DNA of 64,000 bases from Buttiauxella gaviniae ATCC 51604 (lineage in GTDB: Bacteria > Pseudomonadota > Gammaproteobacteria > Enterobacterales > Enterobacteriaceae). Under the pieces are notes generated by a model that saw only the letters and a program-made list of their open reading frames with translations, was not told the origin of the DNA and made no database searches. The stretch lies in NCBI RefSeq assembly GCF_001654835.1, contig NZ_LXEP01000017.1, forward strand, positions 90,563-154,562. The letters are read 5' to 3'. Position numbers and translations under genes: made by a program. Positions 19,598 to 29,447 of this stretch are shown piece after piece. Within the stretch, counting starts at the first letter, position 1. Each line of letters opens with the position of its first letter.

Positions 19598-19670
19598 TAC
19601 CTCTCCCAAAGGGAGAGGTAATTAATCATATTTTGTCCTTCTCCCTCTTAGGAGAAGGTTGGGATGAGGG
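19598..19670. repeat. Two hairpins with CTCTCCC/GGGAGAG and CTTCTCC/GGAGAAG arms between rhaA and rhaD
   Basis: A 10-bp hairpin (TACCTCTCCC 19598-19607 / GGGAGAGGTA 19611-19620) and an 8-bp hairpin (CCTTCTCC 19637-19644 / GGAGAAGG 19651-19658), then GGGATGAGGG. The same family of repeat occurs at 60.9 kb in the mtl operon. It fills the rhaA-rhaD gap. Confidence 0.55.
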
Positions 19671-19673
19671 TGG

Positions 19674-20933
19674 TTAGCCGCGTTGGCTCAGCACGTCTTT
19701 TTCATAAGTCCGCACTGTTTTCAGCCACTGGGCATCAACCGGCGTGTCATTGCGCTGGCAATACATTTCCCAGACCGCCGCCCACGGCAGCGATTTCTGC
19801 TCTTCCAGCAGTGCCAGGCGTGCGGTGTAGTCGCCTTCAAGTTCAAGCTGGCGCAGGGTTTCAGTAGGTTCCAGCAATGCACGCAGCAGTGCTTTCTTCA
19901 TGTTGCGCGTGCCGATAACCCACGCAGCGATGCGGTTGATTGAAGCGTCGAAGAAATCCAGACCGATGTGCACGCGGTCGAACAGATCGTGGCGAATAAT
20001 CTCGCTGGCGATCGCTTGAGTTTCATCATCCAACAGCACGACGTGGTCGCTGTCCCAGCGTACCGGGCGGCTCACATGCAGCAGCAGGCGCGGCACATAC
20101 AACATGGCGCTGGAGATTTTGTCGGAGATCACTTCAGTCGGGTGGAAGTGGCCTGCGTCCAGACACAGTGCGGTCTGGCGGCTGGTCGCGTAACCAAAAT
20201 AGAATTCGTTGGAACCGACGGTGTAGCTTTCTGCACCAATGCCGAACAGCTTGCTTTCTACCGCGTCGATGTGGTGTTGCGGATTGAGTTTTTCGCTCAT
20301 CGCTTCATCAAGTGCGGCCACTAAACGCTGGCGCGGAGCCAGGCGGTCAACGGTGATGTCTTTCATGCCATCCGGGATCCAGATGTTCATGACTGACGGC
20401 GTGCCAAGTTGTTCGCCGAAGTACGCGGACACTTTGCGGCTGGCCTTAACGTGATCAATCCAGAACTGGCGGATTTCATCGTTAGCGTGTGAGAGCGTAA
20501 AACCATCAGCGCTCAACGGGTGCGAGAAGCAAGACGGGTTAAAGTCCAGCCCTAACTTGTTGGCCTTCGCCCATTCAACCCAGTTTTTAAAATGCTCTGG
20601 TTTGATTTTGTCGCGGGAAACCGGCTGGTCAGATTCCAGATAAATTGCGTGCAGGTTCAGGCGTTTTGGCCCCGGGATCAGGCTTAATGCGCGTTCCAGA
20701 TCAGAACGTAATTCAGCGGCGTTGCGCGCCTTACCTGGGTAATTGCCCGTCGCCTGAATCCCGCCGCTTAGCGCGCCTTCCGGGTTTTCAAATCCGGCAA
20801 CATCATCGCCCTGCCAGCAGTGCATAGAAACAGGTAAACGGTCGAGCTGTTGCAGTGCGGCTTCAGCATCAACACCGACAGCAGCAAAGCGCTGTTTCGC
20901 CAGTTCCCAGGCTTGATCAAGAGGTGTGGTCAT
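19674..20933 (-). CDS. rhaA: L-rhamnose isomerase
   Basis: 419 residues from the ATG at 20933, equal to E. coli RhaA; AAGGAG lies 8 nt upstream. Metal-dependent aldose-ketose isomerase converting L-rhamnose to L-rhamnulose. Landmarks are [35 protein letters not shown] and [10 protein letters not shown], which supply metal and substrate ligands. The ATG overlaps the rhaB stop (ATGA). Confidence 0.98.
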   Translation of the reverse strand: MTTPLDQAWELAKQRFAAVGVDAEAALQQLDRLPVSMHCWQGDDVAGFENPEGALSGGIQATGNYPGKARNAAELRSDLERALSLIPGPKRLNLHAIYLESDQPVSRDKIKPEHFKNWVEWAKANKLGLDFNPSCFSHPLSADGFTLSHANDEIRQFWIDHVKASRKVSAYFGEQLGTPSVMNIWIPDGMKDITVDRLAPRQRLVAALDEAMSEKLNPQHHIDAVESKLFGIGAESYTVGSNEFYFGYATSRQTALCLDAGHFHPTEVISDKISSAMLYVPRLLLHVSRPVRWDSDHVVLLDDETQAIASEIIRHDLFDRVHIGLDFFDASINRIAAWVIGTRNMKKALLRALLEPTETLRQLELEGDYTARLALLEEQKSLPWAAVWEMYCQRNDTPVDAQWLKTVRTYEKDVLSQRG

Positions 20934-22402
20934 GCGCAAAACTCCTTACGTTTTTGAATGCTCAGCGGGAACTGCGCGATATATCGGGCAATTTCGCTAT
21001 CGGATTGGGGATTAAAAGATTTCAGTTCATAGTTGGCGGCGACAACTTTGCGGAAGTCATCGACATCAGTGATTTCGTCCAGCGCCATTAACTGGCAGCC
21101 GATATTGCCGAGCGTTGAGGCTTCAATCGGCCCGGCGAACACTGGAATACCGCAGGCATCGGCGCATAGCTGATTGAGTAAAGCGTTCTGGCTGCCGCCA
21201 CCGACGATGTGCAGGCAGCTAAACGGGCGGCCACGCACGGTGGCGAGTTCTGACAGCGTTTTGGCATACAGCAGCGCCAGGCTGTCGAAAATGCAGCGCG
21301 CTAGCTCGTTATCGGTGAACGGCACCGGCTGGTTGCTTTCGCGACACGCCGCCTGAATTTCGCGGCTCATGCTTTCCGGATTAATAAAACGATCGTCATT
21401 CGGGTTGATCACAAAACGGCAAGCCGGTGTTTGTTTGGTGCGATCGATAAGATCCGCCAGATCGGTGATGTCCAGCTCGCATGTCACGCGCTGCAACAAC
21501 CACAGTCCCATAATGTTTTTCAGCACCCGATAACGCCCTTCCGCACCCCCTTCGTTGGTGATGTTGGCGGCGAGCGCTGCACTATTGGCATAAGGCGTTT
21601 TGCTCTCAAAACCCATCAGCGACCAGGTGCCAGAAGAGAGATAAGCCGCATCTTTGTCTTTCAGCGGTGCGCCAATTACCGCGCTGGCGGTGTCATGCGT
21701 GGCAACCGAAACCACCGGGATTTTGTTGCCTTCACGGCAAACCCACTGGCCGATAACGTTGCCCGGATGCGTCGGTGTGCCGAACCATTTATGCGGTACG
21801 CCCGCCCAATCGAGCAACGTTTCATCCCAGTTGTCGCTGTTGATGTTCACCAGTTGTGTGGTGGTGGCGTTGGTATATTCCCAGTTCAGGGCGCCAGTCA
21901 GGCGGAAGCAGAAATAGTCCGGGATCAGCAGGGCGTGCTCAACGTTATCGATAAGTTCTGGCTGCTGTTCCACCAGCGCACGCAATTGATAAAGCGTGTT
22001 GAAAGGCATGAACTGGATGCCGGTGCGACGGTAAATATCGTCACGACCAAGCTGGCTAAAAGCGGTGTCCATCACGCCATCGGTACGGCTGTCGCGGTAA
22101 GAAACCGGCTGCCCGACGCGGTTGCCTTCGCGGTCAATCAGCACGTAATCCACACCCCAGGTGTCGATGCCGATGCTGTCGATGGCAATGCCTTCGTCAC
22201 AGGCTTTTTGCAGACCGGTACGTATTTCATCTTCCAGCGCGTCGACGTCCCAGACGGTGGAAGCTTCAGCCAGTTTTAAGCAGTTAGTGAAACGATGAAT
22301 TTCGCGCAGGCAGAGACTGCGAGTGTCGCTATCAAAACGCGCCAGCATGACACGGCCGCTTGATGCGCCCAGGTCTACCGCAACACTATGGCGTAGAATC
22401 AT
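20930..22402 (-). CDS. rhaB: Rhamnulokinase
   Basis: 490 residues from the ATG at 22402 (E. coli 489), with AGGA upstream; a longer reading frame to 22471 would cross the promoter and is rejected. FGGY-family kinase phosphorylating L-rhamnulose at O-1. The N-terminal ATPase motif is [17 protein letters not shown] and the C-terminal nucleotide site is HIVGGGSQN. First gene of the long rha operon, divergent from rhaS. Confidence 0.98.
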   Translation of the reverse strand: MILRHSVAVDLGASSGRVMLARFDSDTRSLCLREIHRFTNCLKLAEASTVWDVDALEDEIRTGLQKACDEGIAIDSIGIDTWGVDYVLIDREGNRVGQPVSYRDSRTDGVMDTAFSQLGRDDIYRRTGIQFMPFNTLYQLRALVEQQPELIDNVEHALLIPDYFCFRLTGALNWEYTNATTTQLVNINSDNWDETLLDWAGVPHKWFGTPTHPGNVIGQWVCREGNKIPVVSVATHDTASAVIGAPLKDKDAAYLSSGTWSLMGFESKTPYANSAALAANITNEGGAEGRYRVLKNIMGLWLLQRVTCELDITDLADLIDRTKQTPACRFVINPNDDRFINPESMSREIQAACRESNQPVPFTDNELARCIFDSLALLYAKTLSELATVRGRPFSCLHIVGGGSQNALLNQLCADACGIPVFAGPIEASTLGNIGCQLMALDEITDVDDFRKVVAANYELKSFNPQSDSEIARYIAQFPLSIQKRKEFCA

Positions 22403-22459
22403 TTTTGGGGTCCTTGCTAAATTAATTGCCCCCACTCTAAAAAGTAACGCCCTCGTCCA

Positions 22460-22509
22460 CCTTCTCGACACTGACAGTGCAAATCAGCCGTTGGCAAAAA
22501 GGCAAAGGT
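22460..22509 (-). promoter_or_regulatory. Paired RhaS half-sites of the rhaBAD promoter
   Basis: Read on the minus strand, ACCTTTGCCTTTTTGCC (22509-22493) and CTGTCAGTGTCGAGAAGG (22477-22460) align with the two 17-bp RhaS half-sites of the E. coli rhaBAD promoter, in the same order and with nearly the same spacing (15 bp against 16). They lie 58-107 bp upstream of the rhaB ATG. Confidence 0.8.
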
Positions 22510-22512
22510 GAA

Positions 22513-22528
22513 CGTGAGTGATGTCACA
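22513..22528 (-). promoter_or_regulatory. CRP site between rhaB and rhaS
   Basis: TGTGA-CATCAC-TCACG on the minus strand fits the CRP consensus at 9 of 10 bases and directly abuts the upstream RhaS half-site, exactly as in E. coli. It implies catabolite control of rhaBAD and probably rhaSR. Confidence 0.8.
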
Positions 22529-22702
22529 GATTCATGTTTATCACGCATAAAGCTGCCCTGTGACGCTCTCCGCATTTCCTGATATTTCCCGGCGTTTCTT
22601 AAAAAACGAGCAGCTTTTAAGTAATTTCGTGTCGAAACTTTAAGGTGCAGATGAGTCTCGTTACCTACTATCAGGCAACAATAAAAAGGCTTGGGGGTAA
22701 TG

Positions 22703-23539
22703 ATGACGGTATTACATGGTTTTGACTTTTTCCCATCTGGACATTCATCCGTGGCGATTGAGCCACGTTTACCCCAGGCTGCATTCCCTGAGCATCATCA
22801 TGATTTTTATGAAATTGTTATTGTGGAACACGGTACTGGAACTCACGTTTTTAATGGCCAGCCATACACATTGAGTGGGGGTTCGGTCTGTTTTGTCCGT
22901 GATCACGACCGCCATTTGTACGAGCACACCGAAAACCTCTGCCTGACCAATATTCTGTATCGTGCACCGGATGCGTTTTGCTTTTTGTCCGGTCTCGACA
23001 AGCTGCTCCCGCAGGAACAAGACGGTAATTATCCGTCACACTGGCGCGTAAACCAGCCGGTGCTGCAACAGGTACGCGGTCTGATTGATCAGTTTGAGCA
23101 AATTGGCGAAGCGGCGGACACACACGCCGTCGCCAACCGTGAAATTCTGTTTATGCAGCTTCTGGTGTTGCTGCGTAAAGGCAGCATGATGGAAGGTGCA
23201 AGCAACTCGGAAGGCCGCTTAAACCAACTGATGGCGTGGCTGGAAGATCATTTTGCCGAGGATGTTTGTTGGGAACAGTTAGCCTCGCAATTCACGCTTT
23301 CCCTGCGCACGTTGCATCGGCAGCTAAAACAGCAAACCGGCATGACGCCGCAGCGTTATCTCAACCGTTTACGCCTGATGAAAGCGCGTCATTTGCTGCG
23401 CCACGGCGAACAGAGCGTGACGGAAATCGCCTTTCAGTGTGGTTTTGGCGACAGTAACCATTTTTCGACACTTTTTAAGCGTGAATTTTCCTGGTCTCCG
23501 CGTGAGATTCGCCAGGGGCGCGACACACAACTTCAGTAA
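22703..23539 (+). CDS. rhaS: AraC-family activator RhaS
   Basis: 278 residues from the ATG at 22703, equal to E. coli RhaS (MTVLH start); GGGGG lies 5 nt upstream. N-terminal rhamnose-binding cupin domain ([18 protein letters not shown], about 29-46) and a C-terminal double helix-turn-helix (about 175-275, ending [16 protein letters not shown]). It activates rhaBAD in response to L-rhamnose. First gene of rhaSR. Confidence 0.97.
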   Translation: MTVLHGFDFFPSGHSSVAIEPRLPQAAFPEHHHDFYEIVIVEHGTGTHVFNGQPYTLSGGSVCFVRDHDRHLYEHTENLCLTNILYRAPDAFCFLSGLDKLLPQEQDGNYPSHWRVNQPVLQQVRGLIDQFEQIGEAADTHAVANREILFMQLLVLLRKGSMMEGASNSEGRLNQLMAWLEDHFAEDVCWEQLASQFTLSLRTLHRQLKQQTGMTPQRYLNRLRLMKARHLLRHGEQSVTEIAFQCGFGDSNHFSTLFKREFSWSPREIRQGRDTQLQ

Positions 23540-23596
23540 TCGCGAAGGCAGTCACCGTTTTTTTAGCCGAAAAAGCCAATACTTGCCCGTTAGTTT

Positions 23597-23657
23597 GTCG
23601 GATGACACTACGTTTATCCGACCTACGGATCGGGTTTTGTCGGGTGGATCATCCACC
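23597..23657. repeat. REP/BIME element between rhaS and rhaR
   Basis: A REP palindrome at 23597-23626 (GTCGGATGACACTACG / TTATCCGACCTAC) and a short perfect palindrome at 23643-23657 (GGTGGAT-c-ATCCACC) fill the 146-bp gap between rhaS and rhaR, two genes that are nearly adjacent in E. coli. Confidence 0.65.
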
Positions 23658-23685
23658 ATTTAGTTTTGGCTTTTGAGGTGTTGCG

Positions 23686-24534
23686 GTGGTGGGTCATTTA
23701 GTTCTCAAAAAAGCAGATTTTTTCGCCTCTGCCAGGCAGCCCGTGGCGGTGGCTGACCGCTATCCGCAAAACGTCTTTGCTGAACATACCCATGATTTCT
23801 GCGAGCTGGTTCTGGTGTGGCGCGGCAACGGCCTGCATATTCTCAATGACCGTCCTTATCGTATTACCTGCGGCGACCTGTTTTACATTCGGGCCGAAGA
23901 CCGCCACAGCTACGAATCAGTCAACGGTTTGGTACTGCATAATATTATTTACTGCCCGGAACGGCTGAAACTGAACGTCGACTGGAAGGATTTGCTGCAA
24001 ACCACCGCGGTGGCAGGGAAAGATCCGCGCTGGCGATTGAGCAGCCACGGCATGGTACAAGCGCGGCAACTTATTGGACAACTGGAACACGAAAGTGTGA
24101 AAACGGACGCGATGTCGGTGTGCCTGACCGAGAGTCTGTTTTTGCAACTGTGCATTTTGTTGCATCGCCACCGTTATCAATCTCAGGATGCGACCGGGCC
24201 TGACAGCAGTGAAACTCTCGATTTATTGATGGCGGCATTGGGGAAAAGTCTCGATTCGACCTTTGAACTTACGCAGTTTTGCCAGCAGCACCAGGTGGCA
24301 GAGCGCCATTTACGGCAGATTTTCCGCCAGCAAACCGGCATGAGCATCAGCCAATATTTGCGACAGTTACGCATTTGTCAGGCTCAGGATCTGTTGCGTC
24401 ATAGTGAGTTGTTGATTGGTGATATCGCCACGCGTTGCGGCTTTGAGGACAGTAATTACTTTTCAGTGGTGTTTACCAAGGAAACGGGGATGACGCCACG
24501 GCTGTGGCGTCAACGGTATGCTATTGAAACGTAA
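23686..24534 (+). CDS. rhaR: AraC-family activator RhaR
   Basis: 282 residues with a GTG start at 23686 and GAGG upstream; no ATG is available in frame near the N-terminus. Same architecture as RhaS: cupin domain ([19 protein letters not shown]) and C-terminal AraC double HTH ([20 protein letters not shown]). It activates rhaSR in response to L-rhamnose. It ends directly against the convergent rhaT stop with no spacer. Confidence 0.95.
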   Translation: MVGHLVLKKADFFASARQPVAVADRYPQNVFAEHTHDFCELVLVWRGNGLHILNDRPYRITCGDLFYIRAEDRHSYESVNGLVLHNIIYCPERLKLNVDWKDLLQTTAVAGKDPRWRLSSHGMVQARQLIGQLEHESVKTDAMSVCLTESLFLQLCILLHRHRYQSQDATGPDSSETLDLLMAALGKSLDSTFELTQFCQQHQVAERHLRQIFRQQTGMSISQYLRQLRICQAQDLLRHSELLIGDIATRCGFEDSNYFSVVFTKETGMTPRLWRQRYAIET

Positions 24535-25569
24535 TTAATTTGCCATGCCGAGGCCGACGATATTCGCAGCAATAATAATCACCACACAACCGACGCTCAA
24601 CACACCAACAGGACGGGTTCCTGCCGATTTCCACTCTTTCATAATCAAGCCAACCAACCCGCCGCACAACACGTAGAAGCTCATGTGCAACATCCAGCTC
24701 ATGTAGTCGTATTGCGCCGGAATTTTAGCGTGGCCCCATGCGTAGAAGAAGAATTGCAGATACCACATCAAACCAGCCAGTGCGGCGAACAGCACATTGC
24801 TGATGATCAGCGGTTTTGCCAGTGAGAAGTCGGCTTTAATCGACAGATCTTTCATTTTTGCCAGGCGAATGAAGCAGAAGCCAAGGTTGATCAGCGCACC
24901 GCCGCCCATGATCACCACATAACTTGGCAAGGCCACATACAACGGATCAACGCCCAGTGCGGCTGCCGCTTCGTGCATCGGTTTTGCGGCGTCCATCGCA
25001 AAAGACATACCCGCCGAGAAAATACCGCACATTACCGCCAGAATCAGTCCTTTTTTCAGGTTGAACTCTTCGGCTTTAATGCCCATTTTGCGTTCTTTCA
25101 GTTGCCCCGCGCGGGTCACAATCGCCACCCCTACCAACGCAACCAACACGCCCAGGAGCGTCATGCGTCCACCTGGTGTGCCAATCAGCACATCAAATTT
25201 TCCGGCAATAATTGGCGTCATTAAGGTGCCGACAATCAGCGTGATGCCAATCGCGATACCGATGCCCATCGACATGCCGAGATAGCGCATGGTCAGACCA
25301 TAGTTAATATTCCCAATGCCCCACATCGCGCCAAACAGGAAAACTGGCAGTAACGTCGAAGCGTTAAACGAACCGAAATAAGCCCAAAAATCAGGAAGCA
25401 AAACGTAACTGACAGTCCATGGCAAAATTATCCAGGAAACAAAGCCGCCAACCGCCCACATTGTTTCCCAGGACCAACGCTGTACTTTTTTAAATGGAGC
25501 GTAAAAGCAGGCGGCGCTTGCAGCCCCCACCAGATGCCAAATTATCCCCATTGTTATTGCATTACTCAT
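24535..25569 (-). CDS. rhaT: L-rhamnose/H+ symporter RhaT
   Basis: 344 residues, the E. coli length, with about ten membrane helices (DMT superfamily; for example [20 protein letters not shown] at the start). Inner-membrane proton symporter for L-rhamnose. It coexists here with a complete ABC importer for the same sugar. Confidence 0.97.
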   Translation of the reverse strand: MSNAITMGIIWHLVGAASAACFYAPFKKVQRWSWETMWAVGGFVSWIILPWTVSYVLLPDFWAYFGSFNASTLLPVFLFGAMWGIGNINYGLTMRYLGMSMGIGIAIGITLIVGTLMTPIIAGKFDVLIGTPGGRMTLLGVLVALVGVAIVTRAGQLKERKMGIKAEEFNLKKGLILAVMCGIFSAGMSFAMDAAKPMHEAAAALGVDPLYVALPSYVVIMGGGALINLGFCFIRLAKMKDLSIKADFSLAKPLIISNVLFAALAGLMWYLQFFFYAWGHAKIPAQYDYMSWMLHMSFYVLCGGLVGLIMKEWKSAGTRPVGVLSVGCVVIIIAANIVGLGMAN

Positions 25570-25734
25570 TATTCATATCCCTCTGTTTTAACTAAATAAC
25601 TCAGGGGTGACAGCTGGTTCCCCCATTGCCATGAGTCTAAGGATTGAGCAACTGGCTCACCTTCCATGTGCTGCCGTAACGGGGAGAAAACTGGCAAAAT
25701 TCAGGGGGTATGATGGACGGCGGTCACAGTTCTT

Positions 25735-25815
25735 TATACCCGTCATACTTCAAGCTGCATCTTTGTTGGTTGCGTTCTCTTGCCGCCGCGATGCAACTCG
25801 AATTATTTAGGGTAT
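25735..25815. repeat. Short enteric palindromic repeat upstream of rhaT
   Basis: The ends TATACCCGTCATACTTCAAG (25735-25754) and AACTCGAATTATTTAGGGTA (25795-25814) are the ends of a repeat common in enterics and form an imperfect inverted repeat; the middle appears deleted compared with longer copies I recall. It lies between the rhaT start and the isomerase-like gene. Confidence 0.5.
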
Positions 25816-25849
25816 GTTTAACTTATTGAATTTTTAATGTTTTAAGGTA

Positions 25850-27271
25850 CTAACAGATTTTCACGCTTTGCACGCCCAGCAGCCAGGCGAGCTTTTCCAG
25901 AACCTCGCCCTGATGCCCAAGCCCAATCGCGCAATGATGAGCAGGCCCGCCGAGGCACCATTGGGTAGTGAAATCACGCGCCGATAGTGGGAAGCGATAG
26001 CGGCTGTTGGTGTTACCGATATCCAGCACTTCCCCTGCAACCGCTTGCCCTTCGGCATACTGCAAACGCACGCCGTTTTGCGCATCCTCAACAATAGAAA
26101 GGAAAGTGACCGGGCCGGGTTTCACCGTCATCTGAATCGATACGCCTTTGCCCGGTTTGCCGTGATACACCGGCAAGGGTACGAGGCACACGTCCCCTTC
26201 CGCCATCAATGGATGCGCCGGGCCATCATGACCCCACAGCACCACGTCGTCAGCAAATTCAATGCCGTAAGGTTCTGAAAATGAGCCACCCGCCCCCAGC
26301 AACTGCTGGATTTTCATCGCCAGCACGTTTTTGATTTCATACTCCCCGGCAACCGGCACGCCGCGCTGGGTCAGCAATGTGTTGCCGAGAATAATCGAGG
26401 TAATAATATTTTCGTAAGCGTTGCCGTTGCGCCCTTCGTAGTAATAAGCCAGCGCGCCGAGGTGATTGTTTTCGATGAGTTTGTCCATGGCGCAGGCGGT
26501 TTGTACCGCTCGCTCCAGCTCGGCTTTTTCACAAGCCGGGTCGATTTGCAGTGCGGCTTCCACTTCCTGCCATTTTTGCCTGCTGGTTTCTGCCGTCACC
26601 TGTTCGCGGTATTCCGCCAGTTCGCACATTTCCAGCGGTTTGAAGCGCACGCCAAGTTTGGCGCTCAGGTTGGTCATATTGCTGTAAACATCTACCATGC
26701 CGTCGTAATAGTGGCCGAGAACACCCACCTGACAGGCCGCTAATCCCTTTTGTGCTTCCAACGCTTGTAACCACTGTTCCGTTTGCTGCCAGACGTAATC
26801 ATCGCCGTGCAATGCGCCAACAAGCAGCTGGTAGCGAATCCCCGCCCGATTAAACACGTTTGCCAGTTCCGGTGCGCTGCACGCCTGGCAGTGTGCCAAC
26901 CACTCGCCGGTACGTTCGCCACGATCAGTCATGTCGCGAATTTTCGCGTATGGCAAACCCGGTTCTGGCTGTAGGGCAAGGATAATCACCGGCTTGTTGA
27001 TCTTTTGCACCAGTGGCAACACCGTGGAACTCAGCGCGTAGGTACTGATATACAACACGATGGCATCGAGCGGTTGGCTTTGAAGTTGCGTAGCAAAGCG
27101 GTCAGCTTTGGCGACACTATCAATCAGGCCGCCGTTGATAACCGTGGCATTAAGCTTCGTGAGGCGTTGGTCAATTTGCTGCAAGTAACCCGTCAGACGG
27201 TGTTCCAGGCCATAAAACTGCGGCCAGTAAGTTTCCAGACCGATACCAAAAAGGGCGACATTAAGCGACAT
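25850..27271 (-). CDS. L-fucose/L-arabinose isomerase family protein
   Basis: 473 residues from the ATG at 27271 (GGAG 8 nt upstream); a longer frame to 27394 would run into the sodA promoter region and is not used. The pattern ETYWPQF near the start, a Rossmann-like N-terminal part ([15 protein letters not shown]), [13 protein letters not shown], and metal-site-like segments ([19 protein letters not shown]-terminal [11 protein letters not shown]) place it in the fucose/arabinose isomerase fold. It lies upstream of rhaT on the same strand, 280 bp away, with its own ribosome site. It may act on another deoxy sugar or pentose that the RhaT/rha system also handles. The substrate is unknown. Confidence 0.75.
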   Translation of the reverse strand: MSLNVALFGIGLETYWPQFYGLEHRLTGYLQQIDQRLTKLNATVINGGLIDSVAKADRFATQLQSQPLDAIVLYISTYALSSTVLPLVQKINKPVIILALQPEPGLPYAKIRDMTDRGERTGEWLAHCQACSAPELANVFNRAGIRYQLLVGALHGDDYVWQQTEQWLQALEAQKGLAACQVGVLGHYYDGMVDVYSNMTNLSAKLGVRFKPLEMCELAEYREQVTAETSRQKWQEVEAALQIDPACEKAELERAVQTACAMDKLIENNHLGALAYYYEGRNGNAYENIITSIILGNTLLTQRGVPVAGEYEIKNVLAMKIQQLLGAGGSFSEPYGIEFADDVVLWGHDGPAHPLMAEGDVCLVPLPVYHGKPGKGVSIQMTVKPGPVTFLSIVEDAQNGVRLQYAEGQAVAGEVLDIGNTNSRYRFPLSARDFTTQWCLGGPAHHCAIGLGHQGEVLEKLAWLLGVQSVKIC

Positions 27272-27444
27272 GATGGTGCTCCAGTATTCAAAGAAACACC
27301 GACTATCCCCCCAATTTTGCTCCTCTACCTTTGCTGTAATGCCAGTATCTGAACAGCGTGGCAAAAAACGATTTATCCACCTGACAATGCTCACATTTTC
27401 ACCATCATGACGAAAAGTTATAACCTTACAAAAACTACGGCATT

Positions 27445-27463
27445 GATAATCATTTTCAATATC
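27445..27463. promoter_or_regulatory. Fur box upstream of sodA
   Basis: GATAATCATTTTCAATATC at 27445-27463 is a good fit to the 19-bp Fur consensus and matches the place of the Fur site in the E. coli sodA promoter. It predicts iron repression of sodA. Confidence 0.75.
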
Positions 27464-27551
27464 ATTTAATTAACTATAATGAACCAACTGATTACGCGGC
27501 GTTAACAGATGTGCGCCAATTCCTACTTTACCCCTTCAAGGAGTTAAGAAT

Positions 27552-28172
27552 ATGAGCTACACCCTGCCATCCCTGCCTTACGCTTACGACGCCCTGGAAC
27601 CACATTTCGACAAGCAAACGATGGAAATCCATCACAGCAAACACCACCAGGCGTATGTGAATAACGCGAATGCAGCGCTGGAATCTCTGCCAGAGTTCGC
27701 AAGCCTGCCAGTTGAAGAGCTGATCGCTAAACTGGATCAACTGCCAGCTGACAAAAAAACCGTTCTGCGTAACAACGCGGGCGGCCACGCTAACCACAGC
27801 TTCTTCTGGAAAGGCCTGAAAACGGGCACCACTCTGCAAGGCGACCTGAAAGCCGCCATCGAGCGTGATTTCGGTAGCGTTGATAACTTCAAAGCAGAAT
27901 TTGAGAAAGCAGCAGCAACTCGCTTCGGCTCCGGCTGGGCGTGGCTGGTTCTGAAAGGCGACAAACTGGCTGTAGTTTCTACTGCAAACCAGGATAGCCC
28001 GCTGATGGGCGAAGCAGTTTCTGGCGTTTCCGGCTTCCCAATCGTGGGCCTGGACGTTTGGGAACACGCTTACTACCTGAAATTCCAGAACCGTCGCCCT
28101 GACTACATCAAAGCATTCTGGGATGTGGTGAACTGGGACGAAGCAGCAGCGCGTTTTGCCGCTAAAAAATAA
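27552..28172 (+). CDS. sodA: Manganese superoxide dismutase
   Basis: 206 residues, as in E. coli SodA. Cytoplasmic Mn enzyme that dismutates superoxide. Metal ligands are at His27 ([10 protein letters not shown]), the [10 protein letters not shown] histidine, and Asp/His in [16 protein letters not shown] strong AAGGAG lies upstream. Same neighbour order as E. coli on one side (rhaT) but not on the other, where kdgT is missing. Confidence 0.98.
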   Translation: MSYTLPSLPYAYDALEPHFDKQTMEIHHSKHHQAYVNNANAALESLPEFASLPVEELIAKLDQLPADKKTVLRNNAGGHANHSFFWKGLKTGTTLQGDLKAAIERDFGSVDNFKAEFEKAAATRFGSGWAWLVLKGDKLAVVSTANQDSPLMGEAVSGVSGFPIVGLDVWEHAYYLKFQNRRPDYIKAFWDVVNWDEAAARFAAKK

Positions 28173-28197
28173 GTTGCTCTGACGCAGCATTATTCAG

Positions 28198-28226
28198 GCC
28201 CTCGCCTCCGCGCGAGGGCTTTTTTA
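28198..28226 (+). terminator. Intrinsic terminator of sodA
   Basis: GCCCTCGC (28198-28205) pairs with GCGAGGGC (28212-28219), followed by a T-run, 25 bp after the sodA stop. Confidence 0.9.
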
Positions 28227-28559
28227 TCATCGGGTTATAATGTCAATCTCAGCATATTAAAATCACACTCATAAAAACCGCCAAAATGCCTTCTAAATAG
28301 TGACATATTCTATTCATGCGTGGCAGTAAAACCAAGTTTCCCTGATATTAAAATCGAAATGAAAACAATAAAAAACGCGACCTTGCCACCTAATCATTAA
28401 TATTCATTGCATTCAATGCCTTATATCTGAAATAACCTTTAAAATCATTAATATAATATATTTAACCACAATATATATTGATAATATAAATATGACTATT
28501 CTATATTTATATTACATTCATGATCGCCATCCAATTTCACAATGAAAATTCACAAATAG

Positions 28560-28578
28560 ATTGAAACATCTTTTCAAT
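28560..28578. promoter_or_regulatory. KdgR-like operator upstream of the kdgM-type porin
   Basis: Perfect inverted repeat ATTGAAA-N5-TTTCAAT, 66 bp before the porin ATG. It shares the TGAAA-N5-TTTCA core of the KdgR box and matches the site upstream of the TRAP operon at 32.37 kb. The remaining AT-rich gap from 28227 to 28559 shows no gene. Confidence 0.6.
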
Positions 28579-28643
28579 TTATATACTTTCGTTTGTGAGC
28601 CTTTCTAAAGCTTCAACTTCAAATATTTTATATGGACATTCAA

Positions 28644-29321
28644 ATGAAGAAATCTCTCCTGCTATTATTACCGATTATGGTAACAAACGCCCACGCTGTA
28701 TATGTAGATGTGCGTCATGAATATCTCGATGACAGCAAAGCAAATTATGATCGTGCGTATATCTCCCATCGTTTCAATAATGGTTTTGGCTTTGCTATCG
28801 AAGCGATTTCAAAATCAGGCGGGGACGATACCAATAAAGCATTTAACGATCTTGAAGTACAAGGCAATGAATATACCGCCAGCTACCAGTTCAAACAGGG
28901 TGCAGTCGCCTGGCAACCCGGCTTTGTACTCGAAACCGGCAGCGGCTATTCCACCTACAAACCCTATCTGCGTGCGACCTGGACGCTTAATGACAGTTGG
29001 TGGTTAGGGGCTCGTTATCGCTTTGAGTATGTGCGTCGTTCGGGTGCCTCTGACACGCGTGAAGACGATAAAACCAACCGTATGGACGTATGGGCAGGCT
29101 ATAAATGGGGTAACTTTGACTGGGTTGTGGAAGGTATTTACAAGAAAGCCGAAAAATACGATCTTTACGACGGTGGAAAAGATAATTACGAGTATAACTT
29201 CAGAACAGCTTATTTAATTGATGCCTGGTCTCCGTTTGTAGAAGTGGGAAATGTTTCTGTCAATAATACCAGTGACGATCGACAAACTCGTTTCCGCGTC
29301 GGGATTGGTTATACGTTTTAA
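28644..29321 (+). CDS. KdgM-family oligogalacturonate-type porin
   Basis: 225 residues from the ATG at 28644 (GGA at -9); the ATG four codons earlier would lengthen the signal peptide and has no ribosome site. Signal peptide MKKSLLLLLPIMVTNAHA, then a beta-barrel of alternating aromatic strands ending in GIGYTF with the C-terminal Phe typical of outer-membrane proteins. KdgM/NanC-type porins pass acidic oligosaccharides such as oligogalacturonates. Convergent with a TRAP transporter operon with a similar operator, so the two likely form an outer/inner membrane uptake route. Confidence 0.85.
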   Translation: MKKSLLLLLPIMVTNAHAVYVDVRHEYLDDSKANYDRAYISHRFNNGFGFAIEAISKSGGDDTNKAFNDLEVQGNEYTASYQFKQGAVAWQPGFVLETGSGYSTYKPYLRATWTLNDSWWLGARYRFEYVRRSGASDTREDDKTNRMDVWAGYKWGNFDWVVEGIYKKAEKYDLYDGGKDNYEYNFRTAYLIDAWSPFVEVGNVSVNNTSDDRQTRFRVGIGYTF

Positions 29322-29392
29322 ATTATTTTTATGCCACACTGTATTTTATTAATCCTCTTTTAGATTCCTCAACATTCATCCTTGTACGATTT

Positions 29393-29426
29393 ATCCGGTT
29401 GCTGTAGGGCAACCGGATATTTTTTT
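29393..29426 (+). terminator. Intrinsic terminator of the kdgM-type gene
   Basis: ATCCGGTTGC (29393-29402) pairs with GCAACCGGAT (29409-29418) and is followed by a T7 run. It lies between convergent genes. Confidence 0.9.
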
Positions 29427-29447
29427 ACGTCGATGGATTAGGCTTTA

